Below are positions 23,631-30,889 of a stretch of 30,889 nucleotides of DNA, one piece after another. The notes beneath the pieces were generated by a model that was not told the DNA's origin, did no database searches, and worked only from the letters and a program-made list of their open reading frames with translations. Location: the NCBI GenBank assembly GCA_020024325.1, contig JAHHTY010000019.1:1-30889 (forward strand), in the 5' to 3' direction. The position numbers were made by a program, and so were the translations under genes. This stretch comes from Negativibacillus sp. Its GTDB lineage: Bacteria > Bacillota > Clostridia > Oscillospirales > Ruminococcaceae. Every line of letters starts with the position of its first letter. Position 1 is the stretch's first letter.

Positions 23631-23650
23631 CTTCGGACAAGGTGTCCGTT
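23631..23650 (+). repeat. CGGACA/TGTCCG hairpin, copy 2, between rplJ and rplL
   Basis: CTTCGGACAAGGTGTCCGTT: same as copy 1 but for two missing loop bases; it starts 8 nt after the rplJ stop. A second hairpin (AGCCTG-ATG-CAGGCT) follows at about 23662-23676. Confidence 0.6.
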
Positions 23651-23719
23651 CTCTTATGTACAGCCTGATGCAGGCTGACATCACTACATTTATTTTTTGA
23701 AAATTATGGAGGTACTATC

Positions 23720-24091
23720 ATGGCTTCTGAGAAAGTTTTAGCATTTGTTGAAAATGTTAAAGAACTGACTGTTCTTGAGCTTGCTGAGCTCGTAAAAGCA
23801 TTAGAAGAAGAATTTGGCGTTTCCGCTGCAGCTCCTGTAGCTGTTGCAGCTGCTCCTGCTGCAGCTGCTGCTGAGGAGAAATCTGAATTTGACGTTATCC
23901 TCAAAAACGCTGGCGCTAGCAAAATGGGCGTTATCAAAATCGTTAAAGAGATCACTGGTCTCGGCCTGAAAGAAGCTAAAGCTCTGGTTGACGAGTGTCC
24001 AAAGCCAATCAAAGAAGGCGCTTCCAAAGCAGAAGCAGAAGAAATCAAAGCAAAACTGGAAGAAGCTGGCGCAGAAATCGAACTCAAGTAG
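23720..24091 (+). CDS. rplL: Ribosomal protein L7/L12
   Basis: A 123-residue stalk protein. Domain order is normal: N-terminal dimerisation helices (about 1-32), an Ala/Pro-rich flexible hinge (about 34-52), and the C-terminal domain with EFDVILKNAGASKMGVIK and VKEITGLGLKEAKALV that contacts translation GTPases. GGAGG precedes the ATG. Co-transcribed with rplJ and ended by a strong terminator; rpoB is not directly downstream, unlike many bacteria. Confidence 0.98.
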   Translation: MASEKVLAFVENVKELTVLELAELVKALEEEFGVSAAAPVAVAAAPAAAAAEEKSEFDVILKNAGASKMGVIKIVKEITGLGLKEAKALVDECPKPIKEGASKAEAEEIKAKLEEAGAEIELK

Positions 24092-24120
24092 TTCCTTTTC
24101 TGAACGAAAGTTCACAGTTT

Positions 24121-24157
24121 ACCGGATACAGAAATCATTCTGTATCCGGTTTTTTTA
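24121..24157 (+). terminator. Terminator of rplJ-rplL
   Basis: Perfect 11-bp arms (ACCGGATACAG) with an 8-nt loop, then seven T. Confidence 0.92.
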
Positions 24158-24170
24158 TACCCACAAAAAC

Positions 24171-24200
24171 TTTACCGGAAACCCTGCTCTGTGCTATACT
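24171..24200 (+). promoter_or_regulatory. Candidate promoter of the ygiQ-like gene
   Basis: TTTACC, 18-bp spacer, TATACT with extended -10 TG. Confidence 0.5.
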
Positions 24201-24246
24201 ATAAAAGCAATCTCTATGAACCAGTTTTAATGAAAAGGAGCATAAC

Positions 24247-26235
24247 ATGAGCTCAAAATTTCTACCAATCACAAAAGCGGAGGCCCTTGAGAGAGGCTGG
24301 AGCCGCCTTGATTTTATTTATATTATCGGAGACGCTTATGTTGACCATCCCAGTTTTGGAGCTGCCATTATCTCACGCATTATCGAATCGCTGGGGTATT
24401 CTATTGGCATCATCTCCCAGCCTGTTACCGATAAGGACTATATGGAATTTGGAAAACCGAAATATGCTTTCCTTGTCACCGGAGGAAATATCGACTCAAT
24501 GGTGGCACACTACACAGCTGCTAAACGTAAACGCAGTGACGATGCCTATACTCCCGGCGGAAAAGCCGGACGTCGTCCTGACAGGGCAACGATTGTTTAC
24601 TCTAAAAAGCTGCGTCAGCTCTACCCCGACTCTAATATTATTATTGGTGGTCTGGAGGCTTCCCTTCGTCGCTTTGCTCACTATGATTATTGGGATGATG
24701 CTGTGCGTCCATCGATTTTAATTGAGTCTGAGGCAGATATGTTATTGTATGGTATGGGCGAAAAAGTTATTCGGCAGTTAATTGACCAGATGGTCTCCGG
24801 AAAAGATATTCATGATATTCGCAATATCAGAGGCACTTGTTACCTCTGTTCTCAGGATGAAATTCCTGCTGAAAGTATATCCTGTGCATCCTACCGCAAG
24901 GTAGCCGAAAACAAAGAAAGCTATGCTAAAGCTCACCAAATCCAAAATGAATGGCAGGACTCTGTCTACGGTAAAATTATTGTTCAAAAACAGACTGACA
25001 CCGAATATCTGGTGCAGAATCCTCCTATGCCGACTCTTACCCGTGAAGAACTTGATGATGTTTTCAAGCTTCCTTTCACCCGCACCTATCATCCATCCTA
25101 TGAAAAACTAGGTGGTGTGGATGCAATCAAGGAAGTTGAATTTTCCATTATGCAAAATCGCGGTTGTTTTGGAAACTGCAACTTCTGTGCTATCACCTTC
25201 CATCAGGGCAGACAGGTTGTTTCACGCAGTGAAGAATCCATCCTTCATGAAGCGGAAGAGATGACCCACAACCCTCGATTTAAAGGCTATATCCACGATG
25301 TGGGCGGTCCTACCGCAAATTTCCGCTACCCCTCCTGTAAAAAACAGCTCACACATGGCTTGTGTCAAAACCGAAAATGTTTGGCTCCAAAGCCTTGCCC
25401 CAGTATGGATATTGACCACACAGAGTATGTAGAGCTTTTGCGCAAACTCAGAAAAGTAAAAGGTGTCAAAAAGGTATTTGTTCGTTCCGGAATCCGTTAT
25501 GACTATGCTATTGCCGACCCAGACCCAACCTTTATGCAGGAGCTTGTGAAATATCACATCAGCGGTCAGCTCAAGGTTGCACCTGAACATTGTGTCAATC
25601 ACGTTTTAGACAAGATGGGAAAACCCCATGTTCAAGATTTTGACCGCTTCTGCAAACGCTTCTATGAAGAAACCCAGAAGATTGGCAAGGAGCAATATCT
25701 TGTCCCTTATCTGATGTCCTCCCACCCGGGATGCACCATTGCCGATGCAGTGGAACTTGCAGTTTATTTAAAAAAACATCATATGCGTCCTGAGCAGGTA
25801 CAGGATTTTTATCCCACTCCCGGAACAAATTCCACCTGTATGTTTTACACCGGCTTAGACCCACAGACTATGCAGCCGGTCTATGTTCCAAAAACAGCAG
25901 AGGAAAAATTTTATCAGCGCACCCTGCTTCAATACTATAAACCCGAAAACAGAAGAAACGTGATTGAAGCTCTGATTCGTGCCCACCGAGAAGATTTAAT
26001 TGGAAACGGACCAAATTGTCTGGTTGCTCCCGATGCAGAATATATCCGCACCCACAACCAAAAAACATCTGCCCGCAACCAACAGTCTAGTAAAAACAGC
26101 CGTTCCACTTCCGGCAAAAATTCCAGAAAACCAGCCGGTAAAGCTGCTGGCAAGTCTTCACGAAAAACTCCTGTTGTGGAGCGTGGTGGTCTTTTAACCA
26201 ATGACACCCGAGGCTCTCGCAAAAAATATCGCTAA
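24247..26235 (+). CDS. ygiQ: YgiQ family radical SAM protein (UPF0313)
   Basis: A 662-residue protein. The radical SAM motif is C307-xxx-C311-xx-C314 in CFGNCNFCAITFHQGR, which would hold a [4Fe-4S] cluster and S-adenosylmethionine. The long N-terminal region (GDAYVDHPSFG, GGLEASLRRFAHYDYWDD) and the middle GPTANFRYPSC and APEHC segments are typical of YgiQ. Its reaction is unknown. The last 60 or so residues are a low-complexity Lys/Arg/Ser tail (KNSRSTSGKNSRKPAGK), suggestive of nucleic-acid binding, as seen in many members. AAGGAG precedes the ATG. Confidence 0.94.
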   Translation: MSSKFLPITKAEALERGWSRLDFIYIIGDAYVDHPSFGAAIISRIIESLGYSIGIISQPVTDKDYMEFGKPKYAFLVTGGNIDSMVAHYTAAKRKRSDDAYTPGGKAGRRPDRATIVYSKKLRQLYPDSNIIIGGLEASLRRFAHYDYWDDAVRPSILIESEADMLLYGMGEKVIRQLIDQMVSGKDIHDIRNIRGTCYLCSQDEIPAESISCASYRKVAENKESYAKAHQIQNEWQDSVYGKIIVQKQTDTEYLVQNPPMPTLTREELDDVFKLPFTRTYHPSYEKLGGVDAIKEVEFSIMQNRGCFGNCNFCAITFHQGRQVVSRSEESILHEAEEMTHNPRFKGYIHDVGGPTANFRYPSCKKQLTHGLCQNRKCLAPKPCPSMDIDHTEYVELLRKLRKVKGVKKVFVRSGIRYDYAIADPDPTFMQELVKYHISGQLKVAPEHCVNHVLDKMGKPHVQDFDRFCKRFYEETQKIGKEQYLVPYLMSSHPGCTIADAVELAVYLKKHHMRPEQVQDFYPTPGTNSTCMFYTGLDPQTMQPVYVPKTAEEKFYQRTLLQYYKPENRRNVIEALIRAHREDLIGNGPNCLVAPDAEYIRTHNQKTSARNQQSSKNSRSTSGKNSRKPAGKAAGKSSRKTPVVERGGLLTNDTRGSRKKYR

Positions 26236-26250
26236 ACAATGGAGGATACT

Positions 26251-27237
26251 ATGGCAAAACGAAAATCAAAAAAACAAATAAATCAGTCTTTACCTAAATG
26301 GGCGATTTCCGCCTTCGCTGTTATTGCAGTAGTGCTCAGTGTACTTACCTTCGGCGGAGACCTTATTGGTAAAGATACTTCCTTTTTTCAGGAGTGTTTA
26401 AATACCATCGACCGTATTCTTTACGGCGGACCTACCTCTCCTGCCCCTTCTCTCCCAACTTCTGGAGAAGCAAAAGTTTACATCATTGATGTTGGACAGG
26501 GCGAAAGCATCCTGATTACCACCGATGAAAAATCTATGCTGATTGATGCCGGGGAAAACGACAAAGGCGATGAAGTATTGGATTTTATAGAAACTCTGGG
26601 GCTGGACCATATCGACTATGCCCTTGCAACTCACCCACATTCCGACCATATCGGAGGTCTGGATACAGTCTTAAACAATATCGAAGTTGGTGAAGTGCTG
26701 TTTGGTCACATCCCAAAAGATATTACACCTACTACCAAAACTTATGAAGATGTCCTTGATGCTATCGAGAAAAACGATGTTCCCCTTTCTTTGGTAGATG
26801 CGGGAGATACCTTTGATCTTGGTAATGGTGCTGTTGTTACTGTACTTGGTCCTATCACAGAGGATGTGGACGATCTTAACAACACCTCTGTTGTCACTCG
26901 CTTAGACTTTGGCGAAACTTCTTTCCTCTTTAACGGTGACCAGGAAGCCCCAATGGAAAAGCTGTTAGTAGAAAACAAAGCAAATTTGGATTGTGATATG
27001 ATGACAATGGGACATCACGGAAGCTCCACCTCCTCTACCCAAAAATATCTTGATGCTATCACCCCTGAATATGCTTCCATCTCCTGTGGTAAAAATAACA
27101 AATATGGCCATCCACACCGCGAAACTGTTGAGAAGCTTGAAAAAATGGACATTGAATATTATCGCACCGATTTATCGGGCAACATCACCTTTACCAGCAA
27201 TGGAGAAAAAATTTCAGTTAGAACCGAAAAACCATAA
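26251..27237 (+). CDS. Membrane-anchored ComEC-like metallo-beta-lactamase-fold hydrolase
   Basis: A 328-residue protein: basic N-terminus, one membrane segment at about 16-36, Pro/Ser linker, then an extracellular MBL-fold domain like the C-terminal domain of ComEC. Metal ligands are H128-x-H130-x-D132-H133 (THPHSDHIGG), with further FNGDQE and MGHHGSS segments and GHPHRE near the end. Related proteins may be nucleases or phosphodiesterases; the substrate here is not known. An ATG at 26239 overlaps the ribosome site, so I start at 26251 (GGAGG 5 nt upstream). It is 15 bp after ygiQ and 34 bp before a DUF3006 gene, a common pairing. Confidence 0.9.
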   Translation: MAKRKSKKQINQSLPKWAISAFAVIAVVLSVLTFGGDLIGKDTSFFQECLNTIDRILYGGPTSPAPSLPTSGEAKVYIIDVGQGESILITTDEKSMLIDAGENDKGDEVLDFIETLGLDHIDYALATHPHSDHIGGLDTVLNNIEVGEVLFGHIPKDITPTTKTYEDVLDAIEKNDVPLSLVDAGDTFDLGNGAVVTVLGPITEDVDDLNNTSVVTRLDFGETSFLFNGDQEAPMEKLLVENKANLDCDMMTMGHHGSSTSSTQKYLDAITPEYASISCGKNNKYGHPHRETVEKLEKMDIEYYRTDLSGNITFTSNGEKISVRTEKP

Positions 27238-27271
27238 AATAATCTAAATTGAGAAAGGGGCTATTGCCATC

Positions 27272-27505
27272 ATGAGGGAATTGATTATTGACCGATTTGA
27301 AGAAACCTATGTTGTCTGCCAAACTCCGGATGGACAGTTAGACGCATTTCCCCGCAAACGTCTTCCAGAAAATGCAAAGGAAGGCAGTTGGCTTATTGTT
27401 TACGATGATGGTACAGTTGAAGTGGACGAAGAAAAGACGATCCGTCACCAATTGGCAAATATGTATCGTTTAAAAAATATGTTGAAAAGAAGAAAAGACG
27501 ATTAG
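27272..27505 (+). CDS. DUF3006 family small protein
   Basis: A 77-residue protein starting MRELIIDRFEE with LPENAKEGSWLIV and a basic, helical C-terminal tail. This matches DUF3006, a small beta-barrel-like family of unknown function usually encoded beside ComEC-like hydrolases, as here. AAAGGGG is 11 nt before the ATG. A terminator follows. Confidence 0.85.
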   Translation: MRELIIDRFEETYVVCQTPDGQLDAFPRKRLPENAKEGSWLIVYDDGTVEVDEEKTIRHQLANMYRLKNMLKRRKDD

Positions 27506-27512
27506 TGTACCC

Positions 27513-27543
27513 CAAAAAGAGAACCTTTCGGTTCTCTTTTTTT
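27513..27543 (+). terminator. Terminator of the ygiQ-MBL-DUF3006 unit
   Basis: AAAAAGAGAACC, TTTC loop, GGTTCTCTTTTT, and further T to a run of eight. Confidence 0.92.
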
Positions 27544-27571
27544 ATTGGAAAAATAAATTCAAATTTTCATA

Positions 27572-27600
27572 TTGACACTTATCGATTTGTACTATATTAT
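27572..27600 (+). promoter_or_regulatory. Promoter of the ArsR-CobW operon
   Basis: TTGACA, 17-bp spacer, TATTAT. ATCGA occurs in the spacer (27581) and just after the -10 (27605), and a short dyad ATAT-CGAAGA-ATAT (27603-27616) covers the expected start; these may form the ArsR-type operator. Confidence 0.75.
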
Positions 27601-27633
27601 ATATATCGAAGAATATCAATGTGAGGTGATAAG

Positions 27634-28902
27634 ATGCCTTCTTCCTATTCAAAAAATGTAGCTGTTTTCAAAGCATTTTGCGATGAAAACCGTTGGAAGA
27701 TTCTTGAGCTTTTAAGTCAAGGCGAATGTTGTGCCTGCGTTCTTTTAAATAAATTGGAAATCAGCCAGTCTACCCTTTCCCATCATATGAAAATACTCTG
27801 TGACGCCGGCATTGTGGTCGGACGCAAAGAGGGGAAATGGACTCACTATTCCCTTTCTTTCGATGCTCTAAAGGGTGCACAACAACTTTTGCTTTCCCTT
27901 GTTCCTGTCACCCCTGTTTGTGTACATCCTGAATGTCAATGTCAACAACAAAGAGGTATCAATGCTATGGAAAAGAAAACACAACTTTATGTTCTCACCG
28001 GATTTCTCGGTTCAGGCAAAACAACCCTGCTTCTCAAACTTATCGACTCGCTCAAAGGTAAAAAGGTTGGCATTATTCAAAACGAATTTGGTAAGCTTGG
28101 GATTGACGGAACCATTTTGCGCAACGATGACATCAAAATGGTGGAGCTGAACCGTGGCTCCATCTTCTGTTCCTGTCTGCGTCTTTCCTTTGTCCAAGCT
28201 CTTGCAGAGATGGCAGAATATCACTTCGATTATCTGTTTGTAGAAAGCTCCGGCATCGGCGACCCCTCCAATGTTACCGAGATTTTGGAGGCTGCTAAAA
28301 CATTATGTGGAGATACCTTTGATTATAAAGGTTCTTTATGTTTAGTTGACTCGGTCAACTTCTTAAATCAGCTGGATGATATGGAAACTGTTTACCGTCA
28401 GCTGAAACATTGTCACCTTGCTGTCATGACTAAGGTAGATTTAGTCGATGCAGCTCAACTAATTGAAGTAAAAAATAAGATCCGTCAAATCAACCCCGTT
28501 TGCCGCATTGAAACCAGTTCTAACGCTAATCTGAACCTCGATTTTCTGGAAGATAATCTTCTTCAGTATCAATGGGCAGAAAATGAAGAAACCACCAATT
28601 CCGAGGAAACAAAACCTAAGACCCTTTTCCTTAACTTTGAAGGAGAAATTCCAAAAGAGGATTTACAGCAGTTTCTTACCACCCTTGCTCCTGACTTGTA
28701 CCGTGCAAAAGGCTTTTTCTGTCTAAAAAATTCCGGATGGCATCAGGTAGATCTGGTGGGAAGCCGTATTGATTTTAAACCATGTCCTGCACAAGAGAAA
28801 TCCCAGATGGTTTTTATATCAAAAACAGGAACAGCACTCATCCGCAAAATTTTTTCTGTTTGGGAAGATCAGGTTGGTTTAAAGATGGAGCTGAAAAACT
28901 AG
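27634..28902 (+). CDS. ArsR-family regulator fused to CobW/G3E GTPase
   Basis: One open frame of 422 residues with two domains. Residues 1-90 are an ArsR/SmtB winged helix: the recognition segment is EISQSTLSHHMKIL, and ECCACVLL places Cys33 and Cys35 at the CxC that binds arsenite in ArsR. A Cys-rich linker (CVHPECQCQ, 96-103) follows. From Met112 runs a COG0523/CobW GTPase: Walker A GFLGSGKT (123-130), LNRGSIFCSC (in place of the usual CxCC), SSGIGDP, and TKVD as the guanine motif. CobW proteins are metal-insertion chaperones. An internal ATG at 27967 has AGAGG 10 nt upstream and could give a free 311-residue CobW. Heads an operon with a thioredoxin-fold protein and an ArsP-like permease. 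Metal specificity is unknown. Confidence 0.9.
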   Translation: MPSSYSKNVAVFKAFCDENRWKILELLSQGECCACVLLNKLEISQSTLSHHMKILCDAGIVVGRKEGKWTHYSLSFDALKGAQQLLLSLVPVTPVCVHPECQCQQQRGINAMEKKTQLYVLTGFLGSGKTTLLLKLIDSLKGKKVGIIQNEFGKLGIDGTILRNDDIKMVELNRGSIFCSCLRLSFVQALAEMAEYHFDYLFVESSGIGDPSNVTEILEAAKTLCGDTFDYKGSLCLVDSVNFLNQLDDMETVYRQLKHCHLAVMTKVDLVDAAQLIEVKNKIRQINPVCRIETSSNANLNLDFLEDNLLQYQWAENEETTNSEETKPKTLFLNFEGEIPKEDLQQFLTTLAPDLYRAKGFFCLKNSGWHQVDLVGSRIDFKPCPAQEKSQMVFISKTGTALIRKIFSVWEDQVGLKMELKN

Positions 28903-28913
28903 GGGGAAATATT

Positions 28914-29153
28914 ATGAATATCAAGGTAATCGGAGAAGGCTGTGATCGCTGTGATACATTATTTGACAACACCATTGAAGCTGTTGCTCAGCTGGGACTG
29001 GACGCTGAAATTGAAAAAGTTACCAGCTTAATCGAAATTGTAAAACTTGGCGTTATGACCGCCCCATCCTTGATGGTAGACGGCAAACTCATTGTCAGCG
29101 GTCAGGTTGCTTCAGTAGATAAGATAATAAAGCTTCTCAAAAAAATCAAATAA
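28914..29153 (+). CDS. Thioredoxin-fold small protein (TM0996/MTH895 type)
   Basis: A 79-residue redox-active disulfide protein. The active CxxC is C10-D-R-C13 in GEGCDRCD, and the cis-Pro loop is TAPSLMVDG. The frame is open to 28782 inside the previous gene; AGGGGG before the ATG at 28914 decides the start. Family members are often encoded beside ArsR regulators and DUF318/ArsP permeases, as here, and may shuttle metal or metalloid bound to the cysteines (inference). Confidence 0.92.
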   Translation: MNIKVIGEGCDRCDTLFDNTIEAVAQLGLDAEIEKVTSLIEIVKLGVMTAPSLMVDGKLIVSGQVASVDKIIKLLKKIK

Positions 29154-29216
29154 GGCTTTTTGTTTTTTGAGAAACCACGCTAATATAAAATGAACTTTAT
29201 CTTTGGGGGATTCATT

Positions 29217-30227
29217 ATGAACATCATCCAGTCCGCCTGGCTGTTCTTTCAAAATCAAATTTTGGGTATGCGCTGGCTGAATCAGCTAGTCGGAAGGCTG
29301 CTCACCGCCCTTGGTATGGATATCACTTCACACCTCGGAGCTTCTCTGCAATTCTTTTTATATGACACTGTCAAAATTTTTGTACTGTTGTCAGTACTGA
29401 TTTTCAGTATCTCCTATATCCAAAGTTTTTTCCCTCCAGAACGAACAAAAAGAATCCTTAGCCGTTTTCATGGAATCGGAGCAAACACCCTTGCGGCTTT
29501 ACTTGGTACTGTCACTCCATTTTGTTCCTGCTCTTCCATACCACTGTTTATTGGCTTTACCGGAGCTGGTCTGCCGCTTGGTGTAACTTTTTCGTTTTTG
29601 ATTTCCTCTCCTCTGGTCGATTTAGGTTCGTTAATTCTTTTAACCGGAACTTTTGGCAGCAAAATTGCTATTGCATATGTCCTTGTTGGTCTTGTCTTAG
29701 CTGTTCTGGGGGGTACACTGATTGAACGTCTGCATTTAGATAATGAAGTAGAGGAGTTTATCCGCAATGCCGGACGCATCGACTTAGATTCCCCTGCTCT
29801 TTCTTTGGGCGACCGTTTGGAATATGCAAAAGATCAGTTAATCTCAACTGTTAAAAAGGTAGCTCCCTATATTTTTATCGGTGTAACCATTGGTGCCTTC
29901 ATTCATAACTTTATTCCACAAAGCACAATAGAAACACTTTTGGGAAGAGAAAAGTGGTATTCTGTACCGCTTGCAACTTTGACCGGCATACCGATGTATG
30001 CAGACATCTTCGGCACCATTCCCGTTGCAGAAAGTCTTTTTGCAAAAGGTGCCGGACTTGGTACTATTCTCTCTTTTATGATGTCAGTAACAGCACTTTC
30101 CCTTCCTTCTATGATTATGCTCCGCAAAGCTGTCAAGCCAAAACTTCTCACCGCTTTCTTTATCATCGTTACTGTAGGAATCATGCTTATCGGCTTTCTC
30201 TTTAACTCCTTTGCTTTCCTCTTTTAG
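29217..30227 (+). CDS. ArsP/DUF318-type permease
   Basis: A 336-residue polytopic membrane protein with about eight to ten hydrophobic segments. The motif TPFCSCSSIP (Cys103, Cys105) is the hallmark of the ArsP/YraQ permease family, some of which export trivalent organoarsenicals. FSFLISSPLVDLGS and GIPMYADIFGTIPVAE are also conserved. GGGGG is 7 nt before the ATG at 29217 (MNIIQSAWLF). The presence of an ArsR domain with a CxC motif in the first gene supports a metalloid substrate, but other soft metals are possible. Confidence 0.9.
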   Translation: MNIIQSAWLFFQNQILGMRWLNQLVGRLLTALGMDITSHLGASLQFFLYDTVKIFVLLSVLIFSISYIQSFFPPERTKRILSRFHGIGANTLAALLGTVTPFCSCSSIPLFIGFTGAGLPLGVTFSFLISSPLVDLGSLILLTGTFGSKIAIAYVLVGLVLAVLGGTLIERLHLDNEVEEFIRNAGRIDLDSPALSLGDRLEYAKDQLISTVKKVAPYIFIGVTIGAFIHNFIPQSTIETLLGREKWYSVPLATLTGIPMYADIFGTIPVAESLFAKGAGLGTILSFMMSVTALSLPSMIMLRKAVKPKLLTAFFIIVTVGIMLIGFLFNSFAFLF

Positions 30228-30298
30228 CTGATTTTTAAGTGAATATTTCCCGGGAAACATTTATCTATATTTTATTTCCGAAAAAAGGGGATTCTCTA

Positions 30299-30853
30299 AT
30301 GCCCAAAATGATGAAACAAACGACTGTAACAACAGCTTTTGCTGCTGTTATTTTTACGGCTTTATATCATATCTTACAACAAAATATTTTTGAAGTTCTG
30401 GCTATCACCTTCGCAACCACTTTTTATCACTTTGCTATGCGTCTTATTGTAGGGGAATTTTACGACCGTCTTATCCACAACGAAATTGACCCGAATTTGT
30501 GGTGGTTCCAGCCCCATTGCTTCGAGCCCAAACTTTACTGTATATTGCGTGTAAAAAAATGGAAGAAAAAAATTCCTACCTATGTTCCCGAATTTTTCTC
30601 TTTACAAAATCGCACTCCCAAACAAGTTGCTATGGCAATGTGCCAAGCTGAACTGGTTCATGAAACCATTATCCCCCTCAGTTTTCTTCCCTTGATTGCT
30701 TCCGTTTGGGTTGGTTCTTTCTCTGTTTTTTTAATAACCTCCGTCCTTGCCGGCTGTTTTGACCTTATGTTTGTTATTATTCAGCGTTATAACCGTCCCA
30801 GAATTATGCAGCTTCATAAAAAATATTTAAATAAGACCTCCTCATTACATTAA
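30299..30853 (+). CDS. CrtO-like (glycosyl-4,4'-diaponeurosporenoate acyltransferase family) membrane protein
   Basis: A 184-residue protein with hydrophobic segments at about 10-50 and 130-165. WWFQP, then LRVKKWKKKIPTYVPEFF, CQAELVHE and IIQRYNRPRIMQL correspond to the pattern of CrtO acyltransferases of staphyloxanthin synthesis. In organisms without carotenoid genes its substrate is unknown, and no carotenoid genes are seen here. AAGGGG is 8 nt before the ATG at 30299; a frame to 30239 exists upstream. It follows the permease gene by 71 bp and may share its transcript. Confidence 0.7.
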   Translation: MPKMMKQTTVTTAFAAVIFTALYHILQQNIFEVLAITFATTFYHFAMRLIVGEFYDRLIHNEIDPNLWWFQPHCFEPKLYCILRVKKWKKKIPTYVPEFFSLQNRTPKQVAMAMCQAELVHETIIPLSFLPLIASVWVGSFSVFLITSVLAGCFDLMFVIIQRYNRPRIMQLHKKYLNKTSSLH

Positions 30854-30874
30854 AACTTTTTATAACAAACAATA

Positions 30875-30889
30875 ACGGGCAGCGAGTTT
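30875..30889. other. Partial terminator-like arm at the window edge
   Basis: CGGGCAGCGAGTTT shares GGGCAGCGAG with the hairpin arm at 13465-13474. It is probably one arm of a terminator cut by the window end. Confidence 0.3.

Noticed and set aside
23095..24115. Minus-strand frames opposite rplJ and rplL
   Set aside because: Shadows produced by the biased codon use of ribosomal protein genes.
1..30889. CRISPR arrays, insertion sequences, integrase sites, tRNA or rRNA genes
   Set aside because: No regularly spaced long repeats, transposase or integrase-like proteins, or cloverleaf sequences seen on either strand; the TGCGTGT triple is too short and degenerate for CRISPR.

Overview
The window looks like a chromosomal segment of a low-to-medium G+C Bacillota, class Clostridia (an anaerobe, possibly of the Oscillospiraceae type). 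The evidence is a full methylaspartate route of glutamate fermentation, an Rnf-related membrane module, rubrerythrin under a PerR-type regulator, HrcA/CIRCE control of hsp20, an L10 leader before rplJ-rplL, and near-consensus sigma-A promoters with 17-bp spacers. I cannot name a species. I see no phage, transposon, CRISPR, tRNA or rRNA.

Region 1 (1-10.65 kb, minus strand) is one long operon for glutamate fermentation through 3-methylaspartate. In transcription order it encodes class I hydratase alpha and beta (here most likely mesaconase), glutamate mutase sigma (GlmS), its reactivating ATPase (GlmL), glutamate mutase epsilon (GlmE), methylaspartate ammonia-lyase, a P-loop ATPase of unknown role, a corrinoid adenosyltransferase, and CitD, CitE and CitF homologues acting as citramalate lyase (CitF runs off the left edge). 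Together they convert glutamate to methylaspartate, mesaconate, citramalate, then acetate plus pyruvate, and the adenosyltransferase can supply the coenzyme B12 that the mutase needs. The 570-bp AT-rich region upstream holds a candidate promoter, several dyads, three TGCGTGT repeats 36-37 bp apart and a 10-codon leader ORF.

Region 2 (11-16.1 kb) holds single genes: a YitT membrane protein whose transcript begins with a terminator-like stem-loop, a CIRCE-controlled hsp20, a Nudix hydrolase, an aldo/keto reductase with ferredoxin domain, ribulose-phosphate 3-epimerase and a MecA-type adaptor.

Region 3 (16.2-20.9 kb, plus strand) is the most unusual part. It is a compact rnfC-rnfD-rnfE-rnfA-like operon plus a membrane-anchored putative glycoside hydrolase. 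RnfB and RnfG are absent from it. RnfC lacks its N-terminal domain and FMN/NADH glycine-rich motif, and three of the four cysteines expected to hold the RnfA/RnfE [2Fe-2S] cluster are missing. I read this as a divergent Rnf-derived membrane module of unknown function.

Region 4 (21.2-24.2 kb) has perR-rubrerythrin (minus) and rplJ-rplL with an L10 leader and attenuator (plus). Region 5 (24.2-30.9 kb, plus) has a YgiQ radical-SAM protein, a ComEC-like secreted metallo-hydrolase with its DUF3006 partner, and a metal/metalloid-type operon: an ArsR-CobW fusion protein, a thioredoxin-fold small protein, an ArsP-like permease and a CrtO-like membrane protein.
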